61,645 nucleotides of DNA from Staphylococcus massiliensis CCUG 55927 (GCF_000298075.1 NZ_JH815593.1:495371-557015); one strand, 5' to 3'; positions 19,584-28,325 are shown, counted from the first letter of the stretch. Made by a program: numbers and translations. The notes: generated by a model from the letters alone, not told the origin.

Positions 19584-20801
19584 TTATTCGTAAGACACAT
19601 TCTTGCGATCTTCTTCGATTTCATAAGCGCCAGCATCATCGCTGTAATATTTATTGTAACGACGCTTGAATATTAAGAAGAAATGCGTAACAAGTACTTT
19701 AATCACTGCGTATGCAGGAATACCGATAATCACACCGATAACACCGAGTAAATTACCTGCAGTTAATAACACGAAGATGATTGTTAATGGATGGATTTGT
19801 AATGTTTTACCCATCACATTGGGTGAAATAAAGTGACCTTCGATAAATTGAACCAATGTCCAAACCACAACGAGTTTTAATAACATAATTGGAGACATTG
19901 TAATAGATATGATAATAGCTGGCGTTATCGCAATTGTTGGACCGAGATAAGGAACGACGCTTGTCACGGCCGCGATACATGCAAGTACAACTGCGTATTT
20001 CAAGCCAATAACGCTATACCCAATAAATAGTAAAATACCGATACATAACGAAACGATAATTTGACCTTGAATGTATGAACCAACTTGATGACTCATCTTC
20101 TCAGTTAAATCATGGTAATCTTTACGGTATTTAGGTGGCATTAATTTCGTCGTGTAATCTTTAAACTTATGACCATCTTTAAGTAAGAAGAATAAAACGA
20201 ATGGTGCCGTTAGAACGATTACCGTAATATTCGAAAGCGTATCAGCTAAGCTCTTAAGTGTTTGGCTAATGCCGCCGCCACCTGAAGATTTTTGAAGCAT
20301 TTGTGGAATTTTCTTACTGAATTCCGTTGCTTTCGTTTGAACTTCATTATAAATGCTCGCAAACATACCATCGCTAAAGCGGTTATCTAAGAATTGATTG
20401 AACTTATCCATTAACTTAGGTACGTTTGTCGCTAAACTTTTAAGTTGATCACTTATTAATGGAATTAAGATATTTACGATAAATCCGAAACCAGCGACGA
20501 TGAATACGAAGAGTATAATGATCCCCCAAAGTCGCGGTATATGGTAACGTTCCATTAAATTCACTAAAGGATTAAATAAGTAATATAGAATGAGTCCTAC
20601 AAGAACAGGACCAACGATTGTGTTAAAGATAATCACTAGTGGCGTGAATATAAAGGAAACTTTATCAAAGATAAATATAAAAATTCCGATTAATATGAGC
20701 GCTATCAACGCAAATATTAAATTCTTGCCACCGAAGAATTTCATGAAGTGTGTCTCACGCATTGGAATGCGTTTTGAAGGTTTAGTCTCTTTCTCCGACA
20801 T
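19584..20801 (-). CDS. AI-2E (PerM) family membrane transporter
   Basis: A 405-residue polytopic protein with about seven to eight hydrophobic helices. The family signature appears in the C-terminal half: GQIIVSLCIGILLFIGY, VVPYLGPTIAITPAII and FIEGHFISPNVMGKTLQIHP. A cytosolic charged N-terminus precedes the first helix at about 27-47. Family members include AI-2 exporters and Na+/H+ antiporters; substrate unknown here. It sits upstream of mprF with its own terminator. Confidence 0.88.
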   Translation of the reverse strand: MSEKETKPSKRIPMRETHFMKFFGGKNLIFALIALILIGIFIFIFDKVSFIFTPLVIIFNTIVGPVLVGLILYYLFNPLVNLMERYHIPRLWGIIILFVFIVAGFGFIVNILIPLISDQLKSLATNVPKLMDKFNQFLDNRFSDGMFASIYNEVQTKATEFSKKIPQMLQKSSGGGGISQTLKSLADTLSNITVIVLTAPFVLFFLLKDGHKFKDYTTKLMPPKYRKDYHDLTEKMSHQVGSYIQGQIIVSLCIGILLFIGYSVIGLKYAVVLACIAAVTSVVPYLGPTIAITPAIIISITMSPIMLLKLVVVWTLVQFIEGHFISPNVMGKTLQIHPLTIIFVLLTAGNLLGVIGVIIGIPAYAVIKVLVTHFFLIFKRRYNKYYSDDAGAYEIEEDRKNVSYE

Positions 20802-20914
20802 GCTTACACCTACTTTCTTATCCTTGTTTATCCCCTTATTGATATGGTTCTAAACAACAAATTTTACCAATACCTAGTTTACATAATATAATTATTGTTT
20901 TCTCGTTTCCACAT

Positions 20915-20944
20915 AAAAAGACCAACCATATCAAATGGTTGGTC
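20915..20944 (-). terminator. Terminator after third FemA-family gene
   Basis: Arms GACCAACCAT / ATGGTTGGTC and a T-run on the minus strand, 20 bases past the stop codon at 20965. Confidence 0.9.
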
Positions 20945-20964
20945 GTTGGAAAGATTATCGTTTC

Positions 20965-22209
20965 TTAGATTTTGCTTTTCAATTTGAATAATTGATATAA
21001 AACCGGTCTTACAGGCTTAATAAAGTCACCGATATACTCTTCTACTTTAGCATCGAAGCCTTTCTTAAACTGTTGAACACCAAAGTCTTCCGCTTCATCT
21101 GAAAAGTCTCCTGTAATGCCATAGAAATTATATTTGTTAATACCATGCTTCTTACCAAACTTAATCATTTCCCATTGCAACGCATACGCACCCATAAATT
21201 CATTATATTTAGGGTTAGAACCACTTGATAAGTAGTAGACCTCATGGTCATTGTATACATAAAGTGCAGCGGCTAAATCTAGAATCTTACCATCTGTTTG
21301 GATCAGTTCTTTAATATGTGCTACTTTCTTCTCTGTACTAGTAACAGTTTGTTCAGTTTGCTTGAACTTATTTTTATTTTTCTTAGAGTTTGGATTTTCA
21401 CTTAAAACTTCTTCGATTTGTTTAAGTGCCTCTTTACCTTCGCCTAATTTAAACTCTAATTGAACGAGATATTTCTCTAAATCGATATAAGCAAGTTTTA
21501 AGAAACCATTATCCTTGTATACCTTTTGCATCTTTTCAAAATAAGGTTCGTCACGGAAGCTGAATCCATGCTTTTCTTCCGCCATTTGAAATAATTTGAA
21601 GAAGCGATTCGTTTCTTCAATTGGTAAGGTTTTAACTTTAACGCCCATTTCATCTGTCTTTTTAATATTACGACGCGTTTGGTAGTTCATATTCTTAAGT
21701 AATTGCTTTTCACTTTTACCTTCTAGATCCAGCACGGATAACCATCTAATTTGACTAATCTTATCATAACCAATGTCAAAGCCTTGATGAATGTATCCAT
21801 GACGCTTAAGTTGAGCCATTAAAGGTTTGTTATTGAACGATTGGATAATATGCCCATCTGCGTCACGTAAGTTTTCCATAATATGAGGATCCAAACGCAC
21901 ATATAAACAATTATTAGCTTTTAAGAATTGGTTTAAATTAGAGAAGAAAAAATCGACAAGTTCGACATTATCATAATCCATTACTGGTCCACGATGTGTA
22001 TAGAAGTAGTTGAAATATTTTAAGGCTCTTGTTTTATTTAATAAACAAGCAGCTAAAACATTGCCGTCTTCATCTTTAACACCTAATAAATAAGCTGTCT
22101 TACCTTCATTGTTAAGAAATTCGTAATTTTGAAGAGACTGCGTATAATGTGAAAAGTTCTCTTTCATAAATTGTTCAAACTCATGTAATTCTAACTCTTG
22201 AAAAAACAT
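20965..22209 (-). CDS. FemABX-family aminoacyltransferase, FmhA/FmhC-like
   Basis: A 414-residue paralogue of the femA and femB products elsewhere in this window. It has the shared landmarks YTHRGPVMDYDN (about residue 70), YQTRRNIKKTDEMGVKV (about 180) and YNFYGITGDFSDEAEDFG (about 360), plus a coiled-coil arm at about 245-300 (LEFKLGEGKEALKQI). Extra FemABX proteins such as FmhA/FmhC or lysostaphin-immunity factors insert serine into the bridge; that role is plausible but not shown by sequence. Monocistronic, with a strong terminator. It sits between the AI-2E gene and an unrelated membrane gene, away from femAB. Confidence 0.85.
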   Translation of the reverse strand: MFFQELELHEFEQFMKENFSHYTQSLQNYEFLNNEGKTAYLLGVKDEDGNVLAACLLNKTRALKYFNYFYTHRGPVMDYDNVELVDFFFSNLNQFLKANNCLYVRLDPHIMENLRDADGHIIQSFNNKPLMAQLKRHGYIHQGFDIGYDKISQIRWLSVLDLEGKSEKQLLKNMNYQTRRNIKKTDEMGVKVKTLPIEETNRFFKLFQMAEEKHGFSFRDEPYFEKMQKVYKDNGFLKLAYIDLEKYLVQLEFKLGEGKEALKQIEEVLSENPNSKKNKNKFKQTEQTVTSTEKKVAHIKELIQTDGKILDLAAALYVYNDHEVYYLSSGSNPKYNEFMGAYALQWEMIKFGKKHGINKYNFYGITGDFSDEAEDFGVQQFKKGFDAKVEEYIGDFIKPVRPVLYQLFKLKSKI

Positions 22210-22318
22210 AACAATTACTCCTTATTCATCGTTAATATTAAAAATTTATCCTTATCATCTATAATATCATTATTATTTAAATTAAATATTAAGAACCCTT
22301 TAAAATTGTCGTGTACAT

Positions 22319-23122
22319 TTATCTTTGAATATTCTTATTTAAAATAGCGATAACATATAAACCAAGAAACACTTCTACAGGTAAGCTTGCTGCAAAGAAT
22401 TCGATTTCATGTTTTTCACCACGTTGCTTCGTTAACTTATGCTTACTCATATCTAAGAATGAGCGTCTTGCTTTCATAACAACCTTATCCGCTTCATCTT
22501 TAATATCTGTCGTTTGAGACATATAAGGGTTATGTAGGTTGTACGTGAAGTCCTTACCACAAAACTGATAAGGTAGTTGTTGTTTAATACCACTATCCTT
22601 ACCTATCAATTTCTTCATTTTAAATGTACCGATTTTTTCATCATCTAAGTATACATCGTAGCCATAATGTACGGTGAAAAAGTGTGACTTTAAATATACT
22701 TTATGTTGAGGTGACTCAATTTCTAAACTACAACCAACAAATATCGTTGAAAGTGCCGACGCATACTTGTTAAGAATCGTGTCGTATTTGATCTCATAAG
22801 ACAACGGTGTATGGTCGTTATTAAAGATAGGAATCTTTAAACTATGGAATAAATAAATAGGTGTTTGTAAAAAATACTCATGCTCGCCTAAATTCAAATC
22901 AACTTGCGCCTTATCTGTAATACTTTGTTGAAGTTGCTTTAATAACCTTTTACGAATATTTATAAATACGATAATAAAAATAAACAAACCTAATACGATA
23001 AGCCACATAACCCACCAGGGACCATCAATTATGAGAGGGGCATCAGTGAAATACAAATATGTATTATAAGTAGCAAAAATAGTCACTGCAATTAATAATA
23101 TAATTGGGACTACTACTTCCAT
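22319..23122 (-). CDS. Membrane protein with possible tubby-like C-terminal domain
   Basis: A 267-residue protein I do not firmly recognise. Two hydrophobic helices at about 1-20 and 35-57 are separated by a short outside loop. A long cytosolic part ends in a third hydrophobic helix (SLPVEVFLGLYVIAIL, about 245-262). The middle is beta-rich, with HFFTVHYGYDVYLDDEKIGTF resembling LURP/tubby-like barrels; that is only a weak impression. AGGAGGATGACTC precedes the ATG. No obvious operon partners. Confidence 0.6.
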   Translation of the reverse strand: MEVVVPIILLIAVTIFATYNTYLYFTDAPLIIDGPWWVMWLIVLGLFIFIIVFINIRKRLLKQLQQSITDKAQVDLNLGEHEYFLQTPIYLFHSLKIPIFNNDHTPLSYEIKYDTILNKYASALSTIFVGCSLEIESPQHKVYLKSHFFTVHYGYDVYLDDEKIGTFKMKKLIGKDSGIKQQLPYQFCGKDFTYNLHNPYMSQTTDIKDEADKVVMKARRSFLDMSKHKLTKQRGEKHEIEFFAASLPVEVFLGLYVIAILNKNIQR

Positions 23123-23202
23123 GAGTCATCCTCCTAAATTAAATTGTATAACTATAGAATAACAAAACTTTTTGAAATTATATATAAGAACTTCTTATTT
23201 TG

Positions 23203-23240
23203 AAAAAGAAAAACACTTAGCATGTTAAAACTAAGTGTTT
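23203..23240 (-). terminator. Terminator after the XRE/membrane operon
   Basis: Minus-strand arms AAACACTTAG / CTAAGTGTTT followed by TTCTTTTTC close the three-gene operon 24 bases past its last stop. Confidence 0.85.
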
Positions 23241-23263
23241 ATAAATAAAAATTAATTTTTAAG

Positions 23264-23467
23264 TTACCTCATTCGAAGTTTATAATACGTTAATATACCA
23301 AAGAAAATGATTAGACCAACTAATTGAATGATCCATACGATATTCATTTCACCAAATGTAATTTGTTGATAGAAATTATAAAACGATAGTGCTATAAAGA
23401 AGAATGCTACAGTGAATTTTGAAGCGAGATTAAATTGCAATTTCTCCATTTCATCTTGTTTTCGCAT
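23264..23467 (-). CDS. Small two-helix membrane protein
   Basis: A 67-residue protein with two hydrophobic helices (about 18-36 and 44-60), charged at both ends (MRKQDEMEKLQ and YYKLRMR). A GAGGAGG site lies seven bases before the ATG at 23467. The frame opens six codons earlier, but that start has no site. Third gene of an operon with an XRE regulator. It resembles small DUF2178-type partners of such regulators in Firmicutes, whose function is unknown. Confidence 0.7.
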   Translation of the reverse strand: MRKQDEMEKLQFNLASKFTVAFFFIALSFYNFYQQITFGEMNIVWIIQLVGLIIFFGILTYYKLRMR

Positions 23468-23485
23468 GTAAATCCTCCTCATCAT

Positions 23486-23677
23486 TTATTCATATTTGAA
23501 AAGCTCATCTACAGTCACATTAAACTGTTTCGCCAATTTAAAAGCCAATACTAATGTCGGGTCGTACTTATTATTTTCAATCGCATTAATTGTTTGTCTT
23601 GAAACACGCACATTCTTACTTAAAGTATCCTGTGACATACCAATCTTTTTACGGTAAGCCCTAATATTATTTTTCAT
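23486..23677 (-). CDS. Small XRE-family (Cro/C1-type) transcriptional regulator
   Basis: A 63-residue single-domain helix-turn-helix protein: IRAYRKKIGMSQDTLSKNVRVSRQTINAIENNKYDPTL is the classic five-helix HTH_3 fold, ending in VTVDELFKYE. It lacks any effector or dimerisation domain. It lies between two membrane-protein genes. Two matching 20-base palindromes upstream of the operon are the likely autoregulatory operators. Confidence 0.92.
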   Translation of the reverse strand: MKNNIRAYRKKIGMSQDTLSKNVRVSRQTINAIENNKYDPTLVLAFKLAKQFNVTVDELFKYE

Positions 23678-23690
23678 TAATCCTTCATCC

Positions 23691-24017
23691 TTAGCTATAT
23701 TTACGGTTTACTTTAATATAGCTTAATACATATATAATGATAAAGATAGGAATATAAAGAATTTCAGGATTATAATAAACCGTTTGTGCCACAACATGCT
23801 TATCCGGTTGATATAGACCTATCCATTTAAAGATTAACCATAGCGCTATCGCTCTAAAGCTATAATTAAGCGTATAGGCCAAAGTTTCTAAGCGTATCTT
23901 CCTTCCTCGTTCATCTATGCGCCATTTACGTTTCATATTTTTGGTATCGATAGCTAAATATTTATTCTGGAATGTAAATAAGAGTATGATCAGTATCAAC
24001 GCTGCAAGGTACTTCAA
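23691..24017 (-). CDS. Small membrane protein, first gene of XRE operon
   Basis: A 108-residue protein with three predicted membrane helices: residues 1-17, about 50-66 (FRAIALWLIFKWIGLY) and about 85-102 (EILYIPIFIIIYVLSYI). A basic loop (KNMKRKWRIDERGRKIRLE) lies between the first two. Its GGAGG site follows the downstream operator. Thirteen bases separate it from the regulator gene. Family not recognised beyond 'membrane partner of XRE regulator'. Confidence 0.7.
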   Translation of the reverse strand: MKYLAALILIILLFTFQNKYLAIDTKNMKRKWRIDERGRKIRLETLAYTLNYSFRAIALWLIFKWIGLYQPDKHVVAQTVYYNPEILYIPIFIIIYVLSYIKVNRKYS

Positions 24018-24035
24018 CTTCTTTACCTCCTCAAA

Positions 24036-24102
24036 ATGTAAAATACTTTTGACATTTATTACGATAATCGATTTCCATATTTATGTCAAATACTTTTTAC
24101 AT
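24036..24102 (-). promoter_or_regulatory. Twin 20-bp palindromic operators and promoter of the XRE operon
   Basis: Two near-identical palindromes, ATGTAAAATACTTTTGACAT (24036-24055) and ATGTCAAATACTTTTTACAT (24083-24102), lie 47 bases apart centre to centre. The upstream one contains the minus-strand -35 TTGACA (24089-24084), with -10 TATCGT 17 bases on (24066-24061). They are probable binding sites for the XRE protein. Confidence 0.75.
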
Positions 24103-24113
24103 TTTTGTTCATT

Positions 24114-24147
24114 AAAAAAGCTCGAGCCTAGATAGCTCAAGCTTTTT
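24114..24147 (-). terminator. Terminator after ptsG
   Basis: Minus-strand hairpin AAAGCTTGAGCTA / TAGGCTCGAGCTTTTTT, right after the ptsG stop. Confidence 0.9.
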
Positions 24148-24152
24148 AACGT

Positions 24153-26207
24153 TTATTCAATTGACATAAGGTATGCACCTTTTTCAATTTCTTTTGCTGA
24201 AGTGGTTTCAATCTTACGTTCACTACTATTTGTAAAGATGATAGGCGTAATATCGCTCTTCGCATGTTCACGTATATATTCAAGATCAACGCGAAGTAAC
24301 GGTGTACCTACTTCAACCTTAGAACCCGCTTCAACTAATACTTCAAATCCCTTACCTTCAAGCTGCACTGTTTCAAGACCAAAGTGAATTAATAACTCAA
24401 CGCCACTATCAGACTTTAAACCTATTGCATGTTTTGTTGGAAATACGAGCTCGACAGTACCATTAAATGGAGCAACCACTTCCCCAGTTATTGGTTTAAT
24501 GGCAATACCTTCACCCATGAGCTTGTCACTAAATACTTGGTCAGGTACGTCACTTAAAGGCACAATTTGACCTTCAATTGGCGACATAACCTCCGTCTTA
24601 TCTGTGATGTAAGTTGCCTCATCATCGTCAGTTACAGCCGTTTCTTCAGGCGAAGTAATACGTCCAGCAATAATTTCTGCGATATCATGTTTTAATTGAT
24701 CCGATTTAGTACCAAAAATAGCTTGCATACTATTTCCTACTTCAAGAACGCCAGATGCTCCAAGATCCTTTAACGCTTGTACATTAACTGAAGGTTTATC
24801 TTTAATTTCAACTCTTAGTCTCGATATACAAGCATCAAGATGAACAATATTAGTTTTACCACCAAGAGCAGTTAGTATTTTGAACGGTAGATCATTTATT
24901 TTAGCATTTGAAGATGATCCACTGTCATCCTCTCTTCCAGGAGTTTTTAAATTAAATTTCTTAATTGCGAACGTAAATACAAAGTAATAAATAACTGAAT
25001 AACATAAACCTACCGGAATTACGTATAGAGCATTACTTCTATCAAAAGTTAGTAAGCCATATAATATATAGTCAATTAGCCCACCTGAGAACGTCATGCC
25101 TATTTTTACATCTAAAAGATGCATGATTAAGAAAGATGATCCAGCAAGTAGAACGTGAATTCCATATAAAATTGGAGCGACAAACAAGAATGTAAATTCG
25201 ATTGGTTCTGTGATACCTGTCAAGAAAGCCGTTAAGCCAGCTGACAACATTAACCCACCTACAACTTTCTTACGCTCAGGTCTTGCTTGACGATACATTG
25301 CATATGCTGCTGCTGGTAAACCGAATATCATAAATGGGTATTTACCTGTCATAAACGCCCCTGCAGTAAATTCAACCATATCTTTACTTTGAGCTTGCCA
25401 GATTGCAGTATCTCCGTGTACCACATTTCCAGCTTTTGTCGTATATTCTCCAAATTCAAACCAGAAAGGTGCGTAAAAAATATGATGTAGTCCAAATGGT
25501 ATTAGTGATCTCTCAATGATGCCAAAAACTAATGTAGTTAATGTTAAGTTTTTATCAATCAAGAAATTTGAAAGTCCATTTAAACCACTTTGTATAGGTG
25601 GCCAAACAAAACTCAATGTAATACCTACCAAGATAGCTACAACACTCGTAATGATAGGCACAAATCTCTTACCTGAGAAGAAACCTAAAAATGGTGGTAA
25701 CTCAATGTTGTAGTATTTGTTATAACACCATGCTGCGAGTGATCCCATTATGATACCACCAAACACCCCACTTTGAAGTGTAGGTATACCTAGAACTAAA
25801 GCATAACTTTGCGGTTTATTACCTTGATTCAGTGTTTCTTGACCTTCAGGGTACGAGAAAATATCATCAATCGTAATTCCCAAAATCTTGCTTATAGTTA
25901 TATTCATAATTAAGTATCCAATTACAGCTGCTAATGCGGCTACACCATCTCCGCCTGCTAAACCTATAGCTTTACCTATAGCGAATAATAATGGTAAGTT
26001 ACTAAAAATAATATCTCCAGCTGATTCCATTATTGAGGAAATCATCAAAATTATATCATTTTCTAACCATGGCATTATATTCACTAACTTTGGATTATGT
26101 AAAGCGTTACCAAGCGCGAGCAATATCCCTGCAGCAGGTAAGATAGCTACTGGTAACATTAATGCTTTACCAATTCTTTGTAATAATGCAAAAGCCTTTT
26201 TCCACAT
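24153..26207 (-). CDS. ptsG: PTS glucose-type transporter, EIICBA
   Basis: A 684-residue fused permease of the glucose PTS family, importing and phosphorylating a hexose. Domain order: EIIC membrane domain (about 1-425, with AGITEP-like [14 protein letters not shown] near 335), EIIB (about 440-515, phospho-Cys in [13 protein letters not shown]), and EIIA (about 545-665, phospho-His in [12 protein letters not shown]). An AGGAGG site precedes the ATG. Glucose specificity is inferred from the GlcT/RAT context: the gene lies directly downstream of glcT and a RAT-terminator leader. In S. aureus I recall glcT and ptsG being unlinked. Confidence 0.92.
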   Translation of the reverse strand: MWKKAFALLQRIGKALMLPVAILPAAGILLALGNALHNPKLVNIMPWLENDIILMISSIMESAGDIIFSNLPLLFAIGKAIGLAGGDGVAALAAVIGYLIMNITISKILGITIDDIFSYPEGQETLNQGNKPQSYALVLGIPTLQSGVFGGIIMGSLAAWCYNKYYNIELPPFLGFFSGKRFVPIITSVVAILVGITLSFVWPPIQSGLNGLSNFLIDKNLTLTTLVFGIIERSLIPFGLHHIFYAPFWFEFGEYTTKAGNVVHGDTAIWQAQSKDMVEFTAGAFMTGKYPFMIFGLPAAAYAMYRQARPERKKVVGGLMLSAGLTAFLTGITEPIEFTFLFVAPILYGIHVLLAGSSFLIMHLLDVKIGMTFSGGLIDYILYGLLTFDRSNALYVIPVGLCYSVIYYFVFTFAIKKFNLKTPGREDDSGSSSNAKINDLPFKILTALGGKTNIVHLDACISRLRVEIKDKPSVNVQALKDLGASGVLEVGNSMQAIFGTKSDQLKHDIAEIIAGRITSPEETAVTDDDEATYITDKTEVMSPIEGQIVPLSDVPDQVFSDKLMGEGIAIKPITGEVVAPFNGTVELVFPTKHAIGLKSDSGVELLIHFGLETVQLEGKGFEVLVEAGSKVEVGTPLLRVDLEYIREHAKSDITPIIFTNSSERKIETTSAKEIEKGAYLMSIE

Positions 26208-26244
26208 ATATGTAACCTCCTAAATCTAAGATGACTTTGACAAC

Positions 26245-26312
26245 AAAAAAAGGCATGAGTAAATAACGAGATTGTTTACTCGCTATCACTCATGCCTGAT
26301 CGAATCAGTTAC
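26245..26312 (-). promoter_or_regulatory. RAT antiterminator and overlapping terminator, ptsG leader
   Basis: Read on the minus strand, GTAACTGATTCGATCAGG and GCATGAGT (26312-26288) form a ribonucleic antiterminator very like that of Bacillus ptsG. Its 3' half is the left arm of a terminator (AGGCATGAGT / ACTCATGCCT plus T7, 26296-26245). Antiterminator protein GlcT would stabilise the RAT. The promoter must lie inside the 3' part of glcT, since the RAT begins a few bases after its stop. Confidence 0.88.
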
Positions 26313-26316
26313 ACGT

Positions 26317-27153
26317 TTATTGTTGCGTTAGATTATGTATATGTAATGTGAGGTACATAACCTCAGCCTCATAAATGTCAACATTCAATTGTTGTTGCAT
26401 CATCTTCATTATCTTAACGGCTATATTATAGCACCTCGGATAATGGTTTTGCAATACATTTTCAAATTCGCATTGTTTTTTTACAATATCACCATGACGT
26501 AGTCGCTTTATTAAGAAATTGATATGCCTAATGAACCTATGATATGGAATACCGAGTTTATCAACTTCAATTTTAAAGTCACTTTCAATGATTTGAACAC
26601 AGAGTAGGATGAGCTCATTCGTCTGACTCAATTCTTTTAATGATTCTGATTGCTTATTAGAAGCGATATGTAAAGCAATAAACCCAATTTCATCATCTGG
26701 AAAGCGTAGATATAACGACTCACTAAGTTGTTTAATTAATTTATCAGCGATTTGGTAATCATCTGGTTACAATTGCTTAATTTCATTTTGAAAAGGATTA
26801 TAGATAATCTGCCCTTCTTTAATACGTTTTATAGCGAAGATTAAATGATCGGTTAAAGATAACATAAGCGCATTCATTTTAGATGCATCGCAATAGTCCT
26901 TAACTATATTCACCGCATCAATAATAGCGTGAATAATATAATCCTCAGTTATCTCTACCAATGCTTTATAATGCGCTTTGTCACGTTCAGTTTTAAGCGT
27001 ATAGACTTTTTCAATCAAGGTCGTATCAGATAACACCATGCCCCGTTTCTTATTAAAACCTATGCCTTTACCAATGAGAACCACTTCTTGATCCTTGAAA
27101 GTACATATTAAGACATTATTATTGAGCACCTTTTGAATATTATACTTTCTCAA
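26317..27153 (-). pseudogene. glcT: glcT interrupted by an in-frame TAA (BglG/LicT-family antiterminator)
   Basis: A 278-codon frame in which codon 129 is TAA (26769-26767). Before it: the RNA-binding CAT domain (KVLNNNVLICTFKDQEVVLIGKG) and most of PRD1 (LTDHLIFAIKRIKEGQ). After it, in the same frame: PDDYQIADKLIKQL, FPDDEIGFIALHIASN and PRD2 (VDIYEAEVMYLTLHIHN). PRD1 proteins normally have Tyr in the (F/L)YP motif, so a Tyr codon has probably become TAA. Start: TTG at 27153 after AAGGTGA. Truncated protein would retain RNA binding but lose PTS-controlled regions; isolated CAT domains of this family can be constitutively active, so loss of function is not certain. Confidence 0.85.
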
Positions 27154-27357
27154 AGCGGTCACCTTCTTTTTAGATATCAAGCAAAATTATATATGGTTTC
27201 ACACGATAATAAAAGCACTTTTTTAACAAACATGTTCCAATAGATTGACGATTATTAAATTTAAGTGTATTTAGACATTAAATCACTAGTTTTTTATATA
27301 AATAAATATATTTAGTGTTATAATACTTAATAATTATATATCTAAGGGGTATGTATA

Positions 27358-27681
27358 TTGAAAAAGTTAAGCATCTTTATTATTATAACTATATTTGTAT
27401 CAGGATGTTCAAACTTCTCTAAAGAAGACCTAGATGGCTATTGGGAGGAAAAATTCAACACAATGTATCATGAGGAAATAGATGATTTACACTTTGATGC
27501 GGAAAATGATAAATATCATCTTATCTCAGAAGCTATGACGATTGATGAAGGCAAATTTGAAATTAAAGGTGAGAAAATCATTCTTAAAAGTCATCGCGGA
27601 AAAGAGCGTCAAGTTATCCTTATTAAAGATAATGGTAAGTACCTTCAATTCAAGGATAAAAAATATAAGAAATTTAAATAA
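27358..27681 (+). CDS. Small putative lipoprotein
   Basis: A 107-residue protein starting at TTG, seven bases after AAGGGGT. The first 20 residues are a lipoprotein signal (KKLSIFIIITIFVSGC) with lipobox VSGC. The mature part is hydrophilic and strand-rich (MTIDEGKFEIKGEKIILKSHR). It sits alone between glcT and small membrane genes and has its own strong terminator. No family recognised. Confidence 0.78.
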   Translation: MKKLSIFIIITIFVSGCSNFSKEDLDGYWEEKFNTMYHEEIDDLHFDAENDKYHLISEAMTIDEGKFEIKGEKIILKSHRGKERQVILIKDNGKYLQFKDKKYKKFK

Positions 27682-27684
27682 GTT

Positions 27685-27750
27685 AAAAAGCCTAATTTCT
27701 ACATCCAATGTGTCACTCTAGTATGACACGATATAGAAATTAGGCTTATT
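27685..27750 (+). terminator. Long hairpin terminator after the lipoprotein gene
   Basis: Outer arms AAGCCTAATTTCTA / TAGAAATTAGGCTT, with an inner stem GTGTCA / TGACAC. It could also stop transcription arriving from the minus-strand genes at 27.8-28.2 kb. Confidence 0.85.
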
Positions 27751-27759
27751 ATATGAGTT

Positions 27760-27915
27760 TTATTTTTTCTTCTTGTCTTCATCGCTACCGATAGCTATAC
27801 CAATTGCTAAACCAGCACCTATTCCAAGCGGGAATGGCATTAGCATACTAAATACAACTGAGAACAGAAATGAAAACGTAATTAAGTTTTGATTGTCTTT
27901 AATGAACTGTTTCAT
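27760..27915 (-). CDS. Small glycine-rich membrane protein
   Basis: A 51-residue ORF: a hydrophobic segment (LITFSFLFSVVFSMLMPF) then a glycine-zipper helix (LGIGAGLAIGIAIG) and an acidic/lysine tail (DEDKKKK). No clear ribosome site is present, so translation could depend on coupling to the upstream gene 12 bases away. Both proteins end in lysine-rich tails, which supports a real pair. No family recognised. Confidence 0.5.
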   Translation of the reverse strand: MKQFIKDNQNLITFSFLFSVVFSMLMPFPLGIGAGLAIGIAIGSDEDKKKK

Positions 27916-27927
27916 TTTGAATCAAAA

Positions 27928-28218
27928 TTATTTCTTTTTATCTTTCTTTTTCTTCTTCTTATCTTTTTTCTTTTGCTTGTCTGGATTTTGATCAATTTCA
28001 TTTTGTTTTAATCCAGCTAAAGTACCGATAATCGCTGCTAATACAGGAAGAACTAAAATGAATACAACATTAAAAGGAATTGTGTCTTGAATAGGTAATT
28101 CATTTTTTCTTCTCATATTAGGATGCGTGTCATTAGAGAAAGCATCTGTGTTCGTATTCGTAGCTGGTCGATTATCTTCCTTATTTAATTCATTATTAAA
28201 CTTTTTTTCTTCACTCAT
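27928..28218 (-). CDS. Single-span membrane protein with polylysine tail
   Basis: A 96-residue protein. The N-terminal 47 residues are polar and Asn/Asp-rich. One membrane helix follows (FNVVFILVLPVLAAIIGTLAG, about 49-69). The last 23 residues are almost all Lys with some Asp/Gln. A GGGG site precedes the ATG. Its downstream partner also ends in lysines. Function unknown; lysine tails at the cytosolic membrane face could bind lipids or nucleic acid, but nothing shows this. Confidence 0.65.
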   Translation of the reverse strand: MSEEKKFNNELNKEDNRPATNTNTDAFSNDTHPNMRRKNELPIQDTIPFNVVFILVLPVLAAIIGTLAGLKQNEIDQNPDKQKKKDKKKKKKDKKK

Positions 28219-28286
28219 ATATATCGTCCCCTTTTATGTGTTATTTCACCAATACCCACTTTTAAATAAAATGACACGTAAAAAGT

Positions 28287-28320
28287 AAAAAAAGATGAAA
28301 TCCATATAGGATTTCATCTC
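28287..28320 (-). terminator. Terminator after the alanine/glycine symporter gene
   Basis: Minus-strand arms GATGAAATCC / GGATTTCATC plus T-run, just past the stop at 28326. Confidence 0.9.
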
Positions 28321-28325
28321 ATCGT

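Noticed and set aside
19482..19676. 64-residue plus-strand frame between mprF and the AI-2E gene
   Set aside because: It runs antisense through a terminator and the AI-2E coding end, with no ribosome site.
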